Shown here one piece after another: positions 41,825 through 50,459 of a stretch of DNA of 54,061 nt. The DNA lies in assembly GCF_002954725.1 (NCBI RefSeq), contig NZ_MSCQ01000001.1, positions 279,231 to 333,291 on the forward strand, in the 5' to 3' direction. A program made the translations under genes and the position numbers. Positions within the stretch are counted from its first letter, which is position 1. Each line of letters opens with the position of its first letter. Below the pieces are notes generated by a model, which was given only the letters and a program-made list of their open reading frames with translations, made no database searches and had not been told where the DNA came from. Source of the stretch: Photobacterium phosphoreum. GTDB taxonomy: Bacteria > Pseudomonadota > Gammaproteobacteria > Enterobacterales > Vibrionaceae.

Positions 41825-42605
41825 TAAGGATAGCTTCTCAAGAACGCTGATTTTTGTGGTGGTATTGAGCCTAGTGTGTTCAATCATCGTATCTACAGCA
41901 GCCGTTGTTCTACGTCCAAAGCAGCAAGAAAATGCGGTACTTGACGTACAACGCAACATTCTTGCTGTTGCAGGTCTGTTGAATAAAGACACTAACATTC
42001 AGCAAACCTATAAGCAGTTTATCGAGCCTAAGCTGGTAAACATTGATACAGGTAACTATGTTGCTGAAGTTGCTGGTGAAAATGCAGCTAAATATAATCA
42101 ACGTGACGCCGCGAAGAATGATAAAGAATCTATCAAACTTCCAGCAAACGAAGATTTCGCGAAGATTATTCGTCGTGCAAACGTAGCGACTGTTTATCTT
42201 GTTAAAGATGCAGCAGGTACACTGACTAAAGTGATCCTACCTATTCACGGTAACGGTTTATGGTCAATGATGTATGCATTCGTTGCTGTTGCAACCGATG
42301 GTAATACTATTGACGGCATCACTTACTACGATCAGGCGGAAACTCCTGGACTAGGTGGTGAAGTTGAAAACCCTACATGGCGTGAGCAGTTTGTTGGTAA
42401 GAAGTTGTATGATATGAACTTCAAGCCTGCAATTAAGATCCTTAAGGGTGGCGCACCTGTAGGTACTGATCACCAAGTTGATGGTCTTTCTGGTGCAACG
42501 CTAACAAGTAACGGCGTACAGCATACCTTCGATTTCTGGTTCGGTGCACAGGGCTTTGGTCCTTACCTTGCTAAGTTACGTGCAGGAGATCTGAATAATG
42601 GCTGA
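41814..42605 (+). CDS. nqrC: Na+-translocating NADH:quinone reductase subunit C
   Basis: This 263-aa subunit has an N-terminal membrane helix ([23 protein letters not shown]) and a periplasmic domain holding covalent FMN on Thr229 in [12 protein letters not shown], the ApbE target motif. It carries electrons between the Fe centre of NqrD/E and NqrB. ATG 41814 ([10 protein letters not shown]) lies inside the end of nqrB and is the conserved start; the frame from 41778 is not. nqrD overlaps by 8 bases. Confidence 0.97.
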   Translation: MASNKDSFSRTLIFVVVLSLVCSIIVSTAAVVLRPKQQENAVLDVQRNILAVAGLLNKDTNIQQTYKQFIEPKLVNIDTGNYVAEVAGENAAKYNQRDAAKNDKESIKLPANEDFAKIIRRANVATVYLVKDAAGTLTKVILPIHGNGLWSMMYAFVAVATDGNTIDGITYYDQAETPGLGGEVENPTWREQFVGKKLYDMNFKPAIKILKGGAPVGTDHQVDGLSGATLTSNGVQHTFDFWFGAQGFGPYLAKLRAGDLNNG

Positions 42606-43230
42606 TACTAAAGAAATGAAAAAGATCCTATTTGGACCTTTTATCAGCAATAACCCAATTGCATTACAAATTCTTGGTGTTTGTTCAGCGTTAGCGGTAA
42701 CTACTAAGTTAGAAACTGCGTTTGTAATGACAATTGCAGTAACATTGGTAACTGCATTTTCGAACTTCTTCGTATCATTAGTTCGTAATCAAATTCCAAA
42801 CAGCGTCCGTATTATTGCGCAAATGGCGATTATCGCTTCATTGGTAATCGTAGTTGACGAAGTATTACGTGCATACCTTTACGATGTATCAAAGCAGCTA
42901 TCTGTATTTGTTGGCTTGATCATTACTAACTGTATCGTAATGGGTCGTGCGGAAGCATACGCAATGAAATCACCACCAATTCCGGCATTTATTGACGGTA
43001 TTGGTAACGGTTTAGGTTACGGTTTTGTACTTATTACTGTGGCTTTCTTCCGTGAGCTTTTAGGCTCAGGTAAGTTATTTGGTATGCAGGTATTGCCACT
43101 GGCTTCTGATGGCGGTTGGTATCATCCGAACGGTCTAATGCTATTAGCTCCTTCTGCATTCTTCCTAATTGGTTTCATGATCTGGATTATTCGTACTTTC
43201 CGTCCAGAACAAATAGAATCGAAGGAGTAA
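42598..43230 (+). CDS. nqrD: Na+-translocating NADH:quinone reductase subunit D
   Basis: This 210-aa integral membrane subunit is homologous to RnfE. With NqrE it forms the inverted-repeat pair that coordinates an iron centre in the membrane. Conserved cysteines are in [14 protein letters not shown] and [16 protein letters not shown]. About six hydrophobic helices are seen. It overlaps nqrC and is followed by nqrE after 7 bp. Confidence 0.97.
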   Translation: MADTKEMKKILFGPFISNNPIALQILGVCSALAVTTKLETAFVMTIAVTLVTAFSNFFVSLVRNQIPNSVRIIAQMAIIASLVIVVDEVLRAYLYDVSKQLSVFVGLIITNCIVMGRAEAYAMKSPPIPAFIDGIGNGLGYGFVLITVAFFRELLGSGKLFGMQVLPLASDGGWYHPNGLMLLAPSAFFLIGFMIWIIRTFRPEQIESKE

Positions 43231-43237
43231 GAGGAAT

Positions 43238-43834
43238 ATGGAACATTATTTAAGCCTATTGATTCGTTCGATTTTTATCGAGAACATGGCGTTATCTTTC
43301 TTCTTGGGTATGTGTACTTTCTTAGCAGTGTCTAAGAAAGTTAAGACCTCTTTTGGTCTGGGTGTTGCGGTAATCGTAGTACTTACATTATCAGTACCGT
43401 TAAACAATCTTGTGTACAACTATGTACTTAAAGATGGTGCGATTTTCCCAGGTGTAGACCTTACCTTCTTGAACTTTATTACGTTCATTGGTGTTATCGC
43501 GGCATTGGTTCAGATCCTTGAAATGGTTCTTGACCGCTTTTTCCCGCCGCTATACAACGCACTAGGTATTTTCTTACCGTTGATCACAGTTAACTGTGCA
43601 ATCTTCGGTGGTGTATCTTTCATGGTGCAGCGTGATTACAACTTCACAGAATCAATCGTCTATGGCTTCGGCTCTGGTGTTGGTTGGATGTTGGCAATTG
43701 TTGCGCTTGCGGGTATCCGTGAGAAGATGAAATACTCAGATGTACCTGCGGGTCTACGTGGTTTAGGTATTACCTTTATCACTGTAGGTCTTATGGCGCT
43801 AGGCTTTATGTCGTTCTCTGGCGTACAGCTGTAA
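43238..43834 (+). CDS. nqrE: Na+-translocating NADH:quinone reductase subunit E
   Basis: This 198-aa integral membrane subunit is homologous to RnfA. It pairs with NqrD around the membrane iron centre, its cysteines lying in [16 protein letters not shown] and [15 protein letters not shown]. Six hydrophobic segments fit the family. AAGGAGTAAGAGGA upstream provides a strong ribosome site. nqrF follows after 23 bp. Confidence 0.97.
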   Translation: MEHYLSLLIRSIFIENMALSFFLGMCTFLAVSKKVKTSFGLGVAVIVVLTLSVPLNNLVYNYVLKDGAIFPGVDLTFLNFITFIGVIAALVQILEMVLDRFFPPLYNALGIFLPLITVNCAIFGGVSFMVQRDYNFTESIVYGFGSGVGWMLAIVALAGIREKMKYSDVPAGLRGLGITFITVGLMALGFMSFSGVQL

Positions 43835-43857
43835 TCAGGATAAGGAAGGAATAGTCA

Positions 43858-45081
43858 ATGGATATTATTCTTGGCGTAGGCATGTTTACCTTGATTATCC
43901 TGGCTCTAGTTTTAGTGATTTTATTCGCTAAATCTAAGCTAGTACCATCAGGTGACATTACTATTTCAGTAAACGGCGATCCAGAAAAAGCGATCACTAC
44001 AGGTGCGGGCGGTAAATTACTGACAGCACTTTCTGCTAACGGTATTTTTGTATCTTCAGCATGTGGTGGCGGTGGTTCTTGTGGTCAGTGTCGTGTAAAA
44101 ATCAAATCTGGCGGTGGTGATATTCTACCAACAGAACTTGATCACATTTCTAAAGGTGAAGCACGTGAAGGCGAACGTCTAGCGTGTCAGGTTAACGTTA
44201 AATCTGACATGGACATCGAGCTTCCTGAAGAAATTTTTGGTGTGAAGAAGTGGGAATGTTCAGTTATCTCTAACGATAACAAAGCAACCTTCATCAAAGA
44301 GCTTAAGCTTCAAATTCCAGATGGCGAAACAGTACCTTTCCGTGCTGGTGGTTACATCCAGATTGAAGCACCTGCTCACCACATTAAATACTCTGACTTT
44401 GATGTACCAGAAGAGTACCGTGGCGACTGGGATAAGTTTAACTTGTTCCGCTACGAGTCTAAGGTTGATGAAGATATCATCCGTGCTTACTCAATGGCTA
44501 ACTACCCAGAAGAGTTCGGTATTATTATGCTAAACGTGCGTATCGCTACGCCGCCGCCGAATAATCCTGATGTAACGCCTGGTCAAATGTCATCATTCAT
44601 CTGGTCGCTTAAAGAAGGCGACAAGTGTACTATTTCGGGTCCTTTTGGTGAGTTCTTCGCTAAAGACACTGACAATGAAATGGTATTCGTAGGTGGTGGT
44701 GCAGGTATGGCGCCAATGCGTTCTCATATCTTCGACCAACTTAAGCGTCTGCACTCTAAGCGCAAGATGTCTTACTGGTATGGTGCGCGTTCTAAGCGTG
44801 AAATGTTCTATGAAGAAGATTTTGACTCACTAGCAGCTGAAAATCCTAACTTTGTATGGCATTGTGCGTTGTCTGATCCACAGCCTGAAGATAACTGGGA
44901 TGGCTACACTGGCTTTATTCACAACGTTCTTTATGAAAACTACTTACGTGATCATGAAGCACCTGAAGATTGTGAGTACTACATGTGTGGTCCACCAATG
45001 ATGAACGCAGCTGTTATCAGCATGCTGAAAGATCTTGGTGTTGAAGATGAAAACATTCTATTGGATGATTTCGGTGGCTAA
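43858..45081 (+). CDS. nqrF: Na+-translocating NADH:quinone reductase subunit F
   Basis: This 407-aa NADH-oxidising subunit enters electrons into the complex. It has an N-terminal membrane helix (about 3-24), then a [2Fe-2S] ferredoxin domain with Cys69, Cys75, Cys78 and Cys110. A ferredoxin-reductase-like FAD domain follows ([13 protein letters not shown]), then an NADH domain ([21 protein letters not shown], ending [13 protein letters not shown]). It is the last structural nqr gene and is followed by a terminator, with apbE about 160 bp further on. Confidence 0.97.
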   Translation: MDIILGVGMFTLIILALVLVILFAKSKLVPSGDITISVNGDPEKAITTGAGGKLLTALSANGIFVSSACGGGGSCGQCRVKIKSGGGDILPTELDHISKGEAREGERLACQVNVKSDMDIELPEEIFGVKKWECSVISNDNKATFIKELKLQIPDGETVPFRAGGYIQIEAPAHHIKYSDFDVPEEYRGDWDKFNLFRYESKVDEDIIRAYSMANYPEEFGIIMLNVRIATPPPNNPDVTPGQMSSFIWSLKEGDKCTISGPFGEFFAKDTDNEMVFVGGGAGMAPMRSHIFDQLKRLHSKRKMSYWYGARSKREMFYEEDFDSLAAENPNFVWHCALSDPQPEDNWDGYTGFIHNVLYENYLRDHEAPEDCEYYMCGPPMMNAAVISMLKDLGVEDENILLDDFGG

Positions 45082-45104
45082 TTACTAGCCCTTCGCCTTG
45101 AAAG

Positions 45105-45133
45105 AAGGCTGGCCTATTAAGGTCAGCCTTTTT
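45105..45133 (+). terminator. Terminator of the nqrA-F operon
   Basis: AAGGCTGGCC, loop TATTAA, GGTCAGCCTT, then TTT: a 10-bp stem with one G-T pair. It separates nqrF from apbE. Confidence 0.87.
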
Positions 45134-45241
45134 CATTATTAATGAATAATAATGTTATTTTTATTGTGGTTATTATCTATAAGTCATTGCTAATGATGGT
45201 TACTAGAGTAAAAATTACCTTTATTTCATTGGAGTAGTTGA

Positions 45242-46267
45242 ATGAAAATGTTCCTTATTCGGGCTGTAGTTGTCGTTACAGCATTGTTAGCGCTTGCTGG
45301 CTGTGGTGAACAACGTCAGCAAATCACTATTAATGGCTCGACGATGGGAACCTATTATTCAATTAAAATAATTGATCAAGACGGTTTACCAACCGCGAAA
45401 GTGATTCAACAAGAGATTGATCGTCGCTTAGAGTTGGTTAACGATCAAATGTCGACTTACCGTCCAAATTCAGAATTGAGTTTATTTAATCAAGCCCCAG
45501 CCAATAAGCCTTTTCCAGTCTCAGCAGCAACGGCTAAAGTGATCACTGAAGCTCTGCGAATTTCTAACGTCAGTAATGGGGCTTATGATGTAACCGTCGG
45601 CCCGGTGGTTAACTTATGGAGTTTTGGCCCTGAAGCGCGCCCTGAATCGATTCCAACCGATAAAGAGGTTGCTACTCGTCTTTCAGAAGTGGGTTATCAA
45701 CATCTGCAAGTGTTAGCGGGTAATAAATTAGTCAAAGATGAAGCTAAGCTATATGTGGATTTATCTTCAATTGCGAAAGGCTATGGGGTAGATGTTGTAG
45801 CCGACTATCTAAAAGATGATTTGCATGTTAAGAATTTCATGGTCGATATCGGCGGTGAATTACGCTTACAAGGTAAAAATAAAGCCAATATCTTATGGCG
45901 GATTGCGGTAGAAAAACCGGTTGAGAATGAACGTGCTGTACAAGAAATTCTGCAAGCGGGTGATATGGCGATTGCAACCTCAGGTGATTACCGTAATTAC
46001 TTTGATGAAAACGGCGTGCGTTATTCGCATTTGATTAATCCTAAAACCGGTCGTCCTATTGAGAATCATGTGGTGTCGGTAACGGTTATTGCGCCATCAT
46101 GTATGACTGCCGATGCTTACGCGACCACATTCTCTGTAATGGGTGAGGATGAATCAATTGCATTAGCTAACCAAGAAAATATTCCAGTGATGTTGATTGT
46201 AAAAACCAAAGATGGTTTTGTTGAATACAAATCAAACACCTTTGAGCAATACGTAGATAAAAAATAA
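45242..46267 (+). CDS. apbE: FAD:protein FMN transferase
   Basis: This 341-aa periplasmic lipoprotein (lipobox LALAGC, Cys21) transfers FMN from FAD to a threonine in the S-G-A-T motif of target proteins. NqrB Thr236 and NqrC Thr229, both just upstream, are its natural substrates. ApbE motifs include INGSTMGTYYSIKI, YDVTVGPVVNLWSFGP, DLSSIAKGYGVDVVADYL, MVDIGGELRLQGKN and the metal-site region IAPSCMTADAYATTFSVMG. It follows the nqr operon after a terminator, 14 bp before nqrM. A separate promoter in the 160-bp gap is possible. Confidence 0.96.
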   Translation: MKMFLIRAVVVVTALLALAGCGEQRQQITINGSTMGTYYSIKIIDQDGLPTAKVIQQEIDRRLELVNDQMSTYRPNSELSLFNQAPANKPFPVSAATAKVITEALRISNVSNGAYDVTVGPVVNLWSFGPEARPESIPTDKEVATRLSEVGYQHLQVLAGNKLVKDEAKLYVDLSSIAKGYGVDVVADYLKDDLHVKNFMVDIGGELRLQGKNKANILWRIAVEKPVENERAVQEILQAGDMAIATSGDYRNYFDENGVRYSHLINPKTGRPIENHVVSVTVIAPSCMTADAYATTFSVMGEDESIALANQENIPVMLIVKTKDGFVEYKSNTFEQYVDKK

Positions 46268-46281
46268 TAGAGGCATCATCC

Positions 46282-46503
46282 ATGGCAATTTATTTAGTAA
46301 CATTTGGTGTTTTTCTACTGGTTATTTTGGCAATGGCAGTAGGGTATATTTTCCAACGTAAATCAGTGAGTGGCAGTTGTGGCGGATTAGATGGGATTGG
46401 GATCGTGAAAGAATGTGATTGTCCTGAACCATGTGATGCCCGTAAAAAGCGTGAAGCACGCGCAGAACGTCAAGCTGAATGGAAGAAAAATCAGATTATA
46501 TAA
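46282..46503 (+). CDS. nqrM: Na+-NQR maturation protein NqrM
   Basis: This 73-aa membrane-anchored protein is of the NqrM (DUF539) family, needed for assembly of active Na+-NQR, probably by delivering iron to NqrD/E. One N-terminal transmembrane helix (about 3-24) precedes a cysteine cluster: Cys33, Cys45, Cys47 and Cys51 in SGSCGGLDGIGIVKECDCPEPC. A strongly charged tail follows (ARKKREARAERQAEWKK). It is 14 bp after apbE, the standard place. Confidence 0.95.
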   Translation: MAIYLVTFGVFLLVILAMAVGYIFQRKSVSGSCGGLDGIGIVKECDCPEPCDARKKREARAERQAEWKKNQII

Positions 46504-46543
46504 TTGGTTTTAATTACATTATGTAAGTTCTTACTTACTCTGA

Positions 46544-46585
46544 AACCTAGGTACGACAAAGAAATTGTCATGCCTAGGTTTTTTT
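46544..46585 (+). terminator. Terminator of apbE-nqrM
   Basis: AACCTAGG (46544-46551) pairs with CCTAGGTT (46573-46580), with an inner GACAA/TTGTC pairing, followed by TTTTTT. Confidence 0.85.
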
Positions 46586-46689
46586 ATGGGTGTAATTTAA
46601 GTGAAATCAAAGCCGATAAAGAAGTGCACTGATATACCTCATCTCATATTATCAATTGTCCCTATTTTGAAAAATAGATCATTGCGATA

Positions 46690-46720
46690 TTGGCACCGAT
46701 TCAGTAAATTGACGTATAAT
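46690..46720 (+). promoter_or_regulatory. Candidate promoter of dinB
   Basis: TTGGCA (46690-46695), 19-bp spacer, TATAAT (46715-46720). The spacer is longer than ideal, but the -10 is perfect and lies just before the LexA box. Confidence 0.55.
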
Positions 46721-46722
46721 AG

Positions 46723-46738
46723 CTGTATATAAAAACAG
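46723..46738. promoter_or_regulatory. LexA (SOS) box of dinB
   Basis: CTGTATATAAAAACAG fits CTGT-N8-ACAG with an A/T-rich core. It sits immediately downstream of the -10 box, where LexA would block transcription, and dinB is a classic SOS gene. Confidence 0.9.
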
Positions 46739-46770
46739 TTATTTGCTGTGTTCATTAATGAGTATTTACT

Positions 46771-47844
46771 GTGACCAATCCATTGCCTATCCAACGTAAA
46801 ATTATCCATGTTGATATGGATTGCTTTTATGCCGCCGTAGAAATGCGTGATGATCCCACTTTACGCGATATACCGATTGCTATTGGTGGACGATCTGAGC
46901 AACGTGGTGTGGTCAGTACCTGTAACTATCTAGCACGTCAATACGGTGTACATTCAGCAATGCCAACCGCACAAGCGATGAAACTGTGCCCACATTTAAC
47001 CTTGGTTCGTGGTCGAATGGAGGTTTATCGCCAAGTTTCCCAGCAAATACGCGCTATCTTTGCCCGTTATACCGATAAAATTGAGCCGCTGTCATTGGAT
47101 GAAGCTTATTTAGATGTCACAGAGTGTGAAATTCTCCATGGCTCTGCAACATTAATAGCACAACATATTCGTCAAACGATTGAACAAGAGTTGCAACTTA
47201 CGGCCTCTGCTGGGGTTGCACCGGTTAAGTTTATCGCTAAAGTGGCTTCGGATCTTAATAAGCCCAATGGTCAATATGTGGTAACCCCCGAACAAGTGGA
47301 TGATTTTGTTGCTGAGCTTAAACTGGAGAAAATTCCAGGCGTGGGCAAAGTGACTATTCAAAAACTGCACCAGCAAGGATTATATGTTGGTCGAGATGTG
47401 CAAAATTATGCGCAACAGCAGTTGTTACAGCAGTTTGGCAAGTTTGGACAATCATTATGGTTGCGTGCTCATGGTATCGATGAGCGAGAAGTAATTGTTG
47501 AACGTCAGCGGAAATCGGTTGGGGTTGAGCGGACGTTTAATAAAAATATTAGTAGTTATGATGAGTGTTGGCAGGTGATTGAGCACTTACATTTAGAACT
47601 TGAACAGCGATTGCGAAAAGTACGGCCCCAATTGAATATTGCTAAACAAGGGGTGAAAGTAAAATTTGCCGATTTTCAGCAAACGACAGTAGAACATAGT
47701 TGCCCTAAACTGGATAAACAACAATTTGTGACACTCTTAAAAGAAGCATTGACGCGTCAACAAGGTCGAGAGATTCGTCTGATTGGGTTAAGTGTCGGGT
47801 TAGAGCAAGGATTAAAAGCCCAGCAATTATCATTTAGTTTTTGA
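46771..47844 (+). CDS. dinB: DNA polymerase IV
   Basis: This 357-aa Y-family translesion polymerase is induced in the SOS response. The palm catalytic acidic residues are in IIHVDMDCFYAAVEM and SLDEAYLDVT. The thumb (helix-hairpin-helix) contains KIPGVGKVTIQKL, and the little-finger domain follows (SVGVERTFNKNI onward). It ends QQLSFSF; the terminal residues resemble a beta-clamp-binding peptide (QLxLF). GTG 46771 is the apparent start (MTNPLPIQRK). The LexA box upstream shows its regulation. Confidence 0.96.
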   Translation: MTNPLPIQRKIIHVDMDCFYAAVEMRDDPTLRDIPIAIGGRSEQRGVVSTCNYLARQYGVHSAMPTAQAMKLCPHLTLVRGRMEVYRQVSQQIRAIFARYTDKIEPLSLDEAYLDVTECEILHGSATLIAQHIRQTIEQELQLTASAGVAPVKFIAKVASDLNKPNGQYVVTPEQVDDFVAELKLEKIPGVGKVTIQKLHQQGLYVGRDVQNYAQQQLLQQFGKFGQSLWLRAHGIDEREVIVERQRKSVGVERTFNKNISSYDECWQVIEHLHLELEQRLRKVRPQLNIAKQGVKVKFADFQQTTVEHSCPKLDKQQFVTLLKEALTRQQGREIRLIGLSVGLEQGLKAQQLSFSF

Positions 47845-47876
47845 TTGTGTTTGCGATCACCAGAATGCTGAATAAT

Positions 47877-47903
47877 AAAAACGGGCGCAAGGCCCGTTTT
47901 TGA
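47877..47903. terminator. Bidirectional terminator between dinB and pepD
   Basis: AAAAACGGGC, loop GCAAG, GCCCGTTTTT: a 10-bp perfect stem with A and T tracts, between convergent genes. Confidence 0.92.
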
Positions 47904-47929
47904 TCTGGTTTTCAAATGAACTATTCGCG

Positions 47930-49390
47930 TTATTTTTTAACAGGAATATTTTTTAGAATCGCTAACATTTGATCCCAGAACATTTGTACCGTATCAATTT
48001 TCACTTTCTCATCAGGAGAGTGTGGGAATTTGATTGTAGGACCAAATGATAACATGTCCATTTCTGGGTACGGTTCTTTAAATAGACCGCACTCAAGACC
48101 TGCGTGGATCACCATGATGTTAGGTTTATTACCATACATCTGCTGGTAGGTATCACGGAATACTTGCATGATTTCAGAATCAGCATCAGGTTTCCAACCT
48201 GGGTATGCACCCGATGAAACACACTGTGCGCCAGTAATTGTCGCTAATGATTGCAGCATACCTTCAACGTAGCTACGACCAGAATCGATCAATGAACGAA
48301 TCAGACATAGGATCGTTACTGTGTTTGTTTCGGTAGTGATTACACCCATGTTTAATGATGTTTCTACTACGCCTTCAATGTCATCGCTCATGCGAATAAC
48401 ACCGTTAGGACAAACATTTAACGTATGCATTAAACGTGTTTGATCGGTTAGTACCATTACATCGTTAGGCTGTGCACATGCTTCAGTAAATAAGGTAATG
48501 TCTGTTTCAACATGGCCTAATTCAGCACTCACGATTTGTTGGTATTCAGCAAATAATGCATTAAGTTTGTCGATGTTTGCTGCCGGTAATGTTGCAACAA
48601 CGCTTGCTTCACGTGGCAGGGCATTACGTAAGCTACCACCGGTGAAATTGTTGATGCGTAAATCAAGCTCATTAGCATGACCCACTAAGAAACGCGCCAT
48701 TATTTTATTTGCGTTGCCACGACCTGTGTGAATATCACAGCCTGAGTGACCGCCTTTTAGGCCTTTAACGACTAATTTAATTGGTTGATGTTCCGCCGGA
48801 ATAGCTTCGCGTTGAATATCAATGGTCAACGCAACATCGACACCGCCTGCGCAACCCATGTAAACTTCGCCTTCTTGCTCAGAGTCAGTATTCAATAGAA
48901 TATCACCCTCAAGCCAACCCGCTTCTAAGCCAAAAGCGCCTGTCATGCCTGTTTCTTCATCGATGGTCAATAAGACTTCTAATGGACCATGTTCGATGTC
49001 TTTAGCCGCTAGAATAGCTAGACAAGTCGCCATGCCCATGCCGTTATCAGCACCTAATGTTGTCCCTGTTGCTGTTACCCATTCACCATCAATAAATGGC
49101 AGAATTGGATCTTGGGTAAAGTCGTGTACTGTGTCTTCATTTTTTTGTGGCACCATATCAATGTGTGCTTGAAGTACAACACCTTTACGGTTTTCCATAC
49201 CAGCGGTTGCTGGCTTTTTGATAATTACGTTGCCAGTATTATCACGGCGAACATCTAGCCCTTCAGCTTGCGCAAATGACACAATATATTGTGCCAGTTG
49301 CTCTTCATATTTAGATGGGTGCGGGATAGAACAAATCTGATCAAAGAAATGCCAAACAGCTGTTGGTGATAGTTGAGTAATTTCAGACAC
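47930..49390 (-). CDS. pepD: Aminoacyl-histidine dipeptidase (beta-alanyl/Xaa-His dipeptidase)
   Basis: This 486-aa cytosolic zinc exopeptidase of the M20C family hydrolyses Xaa-His dipeptides such as carnosine. Metal ligands are visible in LQAHIDMVPQK, GTTLGADNGMGMA, LLTIDEETGMTGA and NTDSEQEGEVYMG, with the late His in FGPTIKFPHSPDEKV. The Ser/Gly-rich lid domain (about 200-390) carries KGLKGGHSGCDIHTGRGN. The start is GTG 49390 behind AAGGAAGG. Length matches E. coli PepD. Confidence 0.96.
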   Translation of the reverse strand: MSEITQLSPTAVWHFFDQICSIPHPSKYEEQLAQYIVSFAQAEGLDVRRDNTGNVIIKKPATAGMENRKGVVLQAHIDMVPQKNEDTVHDFTQDPILPFIDGEWVTATGTTLGADNGMGMATCLAILAAKDIEHGPLEVLLTIDEETGMTGAFGLEAGWLEGDILLNTDSEQEGEVYMGCAGGVDVALTIDIQREAIPAEHQPIKLVVKGLKGGHSGCDIHTGRGNANKIMARFLVGHANELDLRINNFTGGSLRNALPREASVVATLPAANIDKLNALFAEYQQIVSAELGHVETDITLFTEACAQPNDVMVLTDQTRLMHTLNVCPNGVIRMSDDIEGVVETSLNMGVITTETNTVTILCLIRSLIDSGRSYVEGMLQSLATITGAQCVSSGAYPGWKPDADSEIMQVFRDTYQQMYGNKPNIMVIHAGLECGLFKEPYPEMDMLSFGPTIKFPHSPDEKVKIDTVQMFWDQMLAILKNIPVKK

Positions 49391-49709
49391 GGTAGCCTTC
49401 CTTTTTATATACGAGATTGGGCTAGTGTCATTTTGTAGGGTTTTAGCCGTAAAATGACAAAATAAGGTAGCGAGTATGTGTATCGCTTTGGTTTTAGCAT
49501 ATCACTCTGGCTTTAGGGGAGATAGCGCAAATAATAAAATCTTAGACCACTGATTTCTGTAGTTATAGTGTCAATGATAGCGTCATCCTCAGTTTGCAGT
49601 ATGGTTATGCATATTTTGTAATCAAAAAGGCGTTAAATCGAAACAGAACTAAACGGTGATGTAATAAAGTTACCACAAAGATGATGTTTCAAGTGATTGA
49701 TCCAAAAAG

Positions 49710-49725
49710 TGTGATCTAGTTAAAA
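49710..49725 (+). promoter_or_regulatory. CRP-like half site upstream of the candidate leader RNA
   Basis: TGTGATCTAG at 49710 matches the left half and spacer of the CRP consensus well; the right half (TTAAA) is poor. It is centred about 50 bp upstream of the predicted transcription start. Confidence 0.3.
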
Positions 49726-49731
49726 TAAATA

Positions 49732-49760
49732 TTGTAATTTTATTTCATTTTGGCTATAGT
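49732..49760 (+). promoter_or_regulatory. Candidate promoter of the structured leader
   Basis: TTGTAA (49732-49737), 17-bp spacer, TATAGT (49755-49760). It predicts a transcript start near 49767, about 145 nt before the small ORF. Confidence 0.55.
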
Positions 49761-49911
49761 TTAGACAAGCCATAATGATTGGCACGATAATTAACACGAC
49801 ATGTTCAGGATGAACCCGAGATATCGCCTCCAAGGAACCGAGAATAAGTGGGCCATGATGGCAACCCGCCAACAGTTATATGTTGGTGTACTTATGATTA
49901 AGGTGATTTAA

Positions 49912-50001
49912 ATGAAAATTTTTTCTTCAATGACACATTTTTGGAATAACCGTGCGGTATATACCAGCAATTTCCATTACCCGTCTCCATACCGTTACTA
50001 A
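49912..50001 (+). CDS. 29-aa small ORF, possible leader peptide
   Basis: An AAGGTGA ribosome-binding site six bases before ATG 49912 is among the best in the window, which argues that this frame is translated. The peptide begins MKIFSSMTHFWNNRAVY and ends YPSPYRY. Eight of 29 residues are aromatic (Phe, Trp, Tyr) and two are His. There is no signal peptide or membrane segment. The stop is followed by about 110 nt, then a terminator. The C-terminal Tyr-Pro-Ser-Pro-Tyr-Arg-Tyr could suit ribosome stalling, but this is inference. It is also possibly a small functional protein or a chance frame. Confidence 0.45.
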   Translation: MKIFSSMTHFWNNRAVYTSNFHYPSPYRY

Positions 50002-50110
50002 CCCGTTTTCATTGTTTGGTTGTTCTTCAACGAGACAAAATATAAGTTTGTTCATTCCCTTAATTTAAGAATATATCGATAACGTTATTCTGTTATCTGC
50101 AACATTCTGC

Positions 50111-50142
50111 CGCCACTTCTTATTTGAAGTGGCGTTTTTTTT
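50111..50142 (+). terminator. Strong intrinsic terminator after the small ORF
   Basis: CGCCACTTC, loop TTATTT, GAAGTGGCG, then eight T: a perfect 9-bp GC-rich stem. It ends the leader unit about 200 bp before the permease promoter. Confidence 0.92.
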
Positions 50143-50345
50143 AGCTGTTTTTTAGGTTATATCCTCATTTTTGTTCTGGTTATCGGTCTTTGTTAACTCT
50201 TATTTAGTGGTTTAAAAACAAAATGCTCAAAAAACAGCCATGACGGCTTTGTTTCTAATTTACTGATAAATATACTTTAAATTGACCTTGCTTCGGTTGT
50301 GTAAAGACAGATAGTTATTGTTTTACGCTTTTCAACGATAAAATC

Positions 50346-50374
50346 TGGAAATTGCGTTATCGCATGATTATAAT
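50346..50374 (+). promoter_or_regulatory. Candidate promoter of the purine permease gene
   Basis: TGGAAA (50346-50351), 17-bp spacer, TATAAT (50369-50374): a perfect -10 with a weak -35. The PurR-like box follows 17 bp downstream of the -10. Confidence 0.55.
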
Positions 50375-50391
50375 CAGCGCCGAAATGGATT

Positions 50392-50407
50392 GCGCAATCG
50401 TTTTCTA
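50392..50407 (+). promoter_or_regulatory. PurR-like operator upstream of the purine permease
   Basis: GCGCAATCGTTTTCTA fits the PurR pattern (GCAA-N-CG-N-TT-N-C) at all strongly conserved core positions. It lies between the -10 box and the start codon. It overlaps GATTGCGCAATC, which is shared with the ompK upstream region. Confidence 0.6.
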
Positions 50408-50459
50408 TTTCTTAACTTTGTTTGTTACTTTATTGCGTCTCTCTAAGGAACCGAGAAAC

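Larger units (their letters stand above)
49767..50142 (+). ncRNA. Candidate structured leader or regulatory RNA with a small ORF, unassigned family
   Basis: The predicted transcript of about 375 nt contains several hairpins before the small ORF. GTTCA/TGAAC lies near 49803-49815. GCCAT/ATGGC lies inside GGGCCATGATGGCAACCC near 49851. CCAACA/TGTTGG lies at 49869-49886. The ORF at 49912-50001 and a strong terminator follow. Between hairpins are compact GA-rich segments such as CCGAGATATCGCCTCCAAGG. The architecture (promoter, folded 5' region, short peptide, terminator) is that of an attenuator or leader-peptide regulator, or of a dual-function sRNA. I could not match it to any riboswitch or leader I know. 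Confidence 0.45.
49391..50459. other. 1.07-kb region without a conventional gene, upstream of the purine permease
   Basis: From left to right the region holds the pepD promoter area with a 9+9 inverted repeat (TGTCATTTT 49426-49434, AAAATGACA 49451-49459). Next is a featureless AT-rich stretch, then a promoter-leader-ORF-terminator unit (49732-50142). Another AT-rich spacer follows, and finally the promoter and PurR-like box of the permease. No larger coding frame is credible. Confidence 0.55.

Noticed and set aside
49767..49911. Known Mg2+ M-box, manganese (yybP-ykoY) or FMN/TPP riboswitch in the leader
   Set aside because: The conserved blocks I know for these classes are not present; a few short words resemble leaders but not in the right order. 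It is kept as unassigned.
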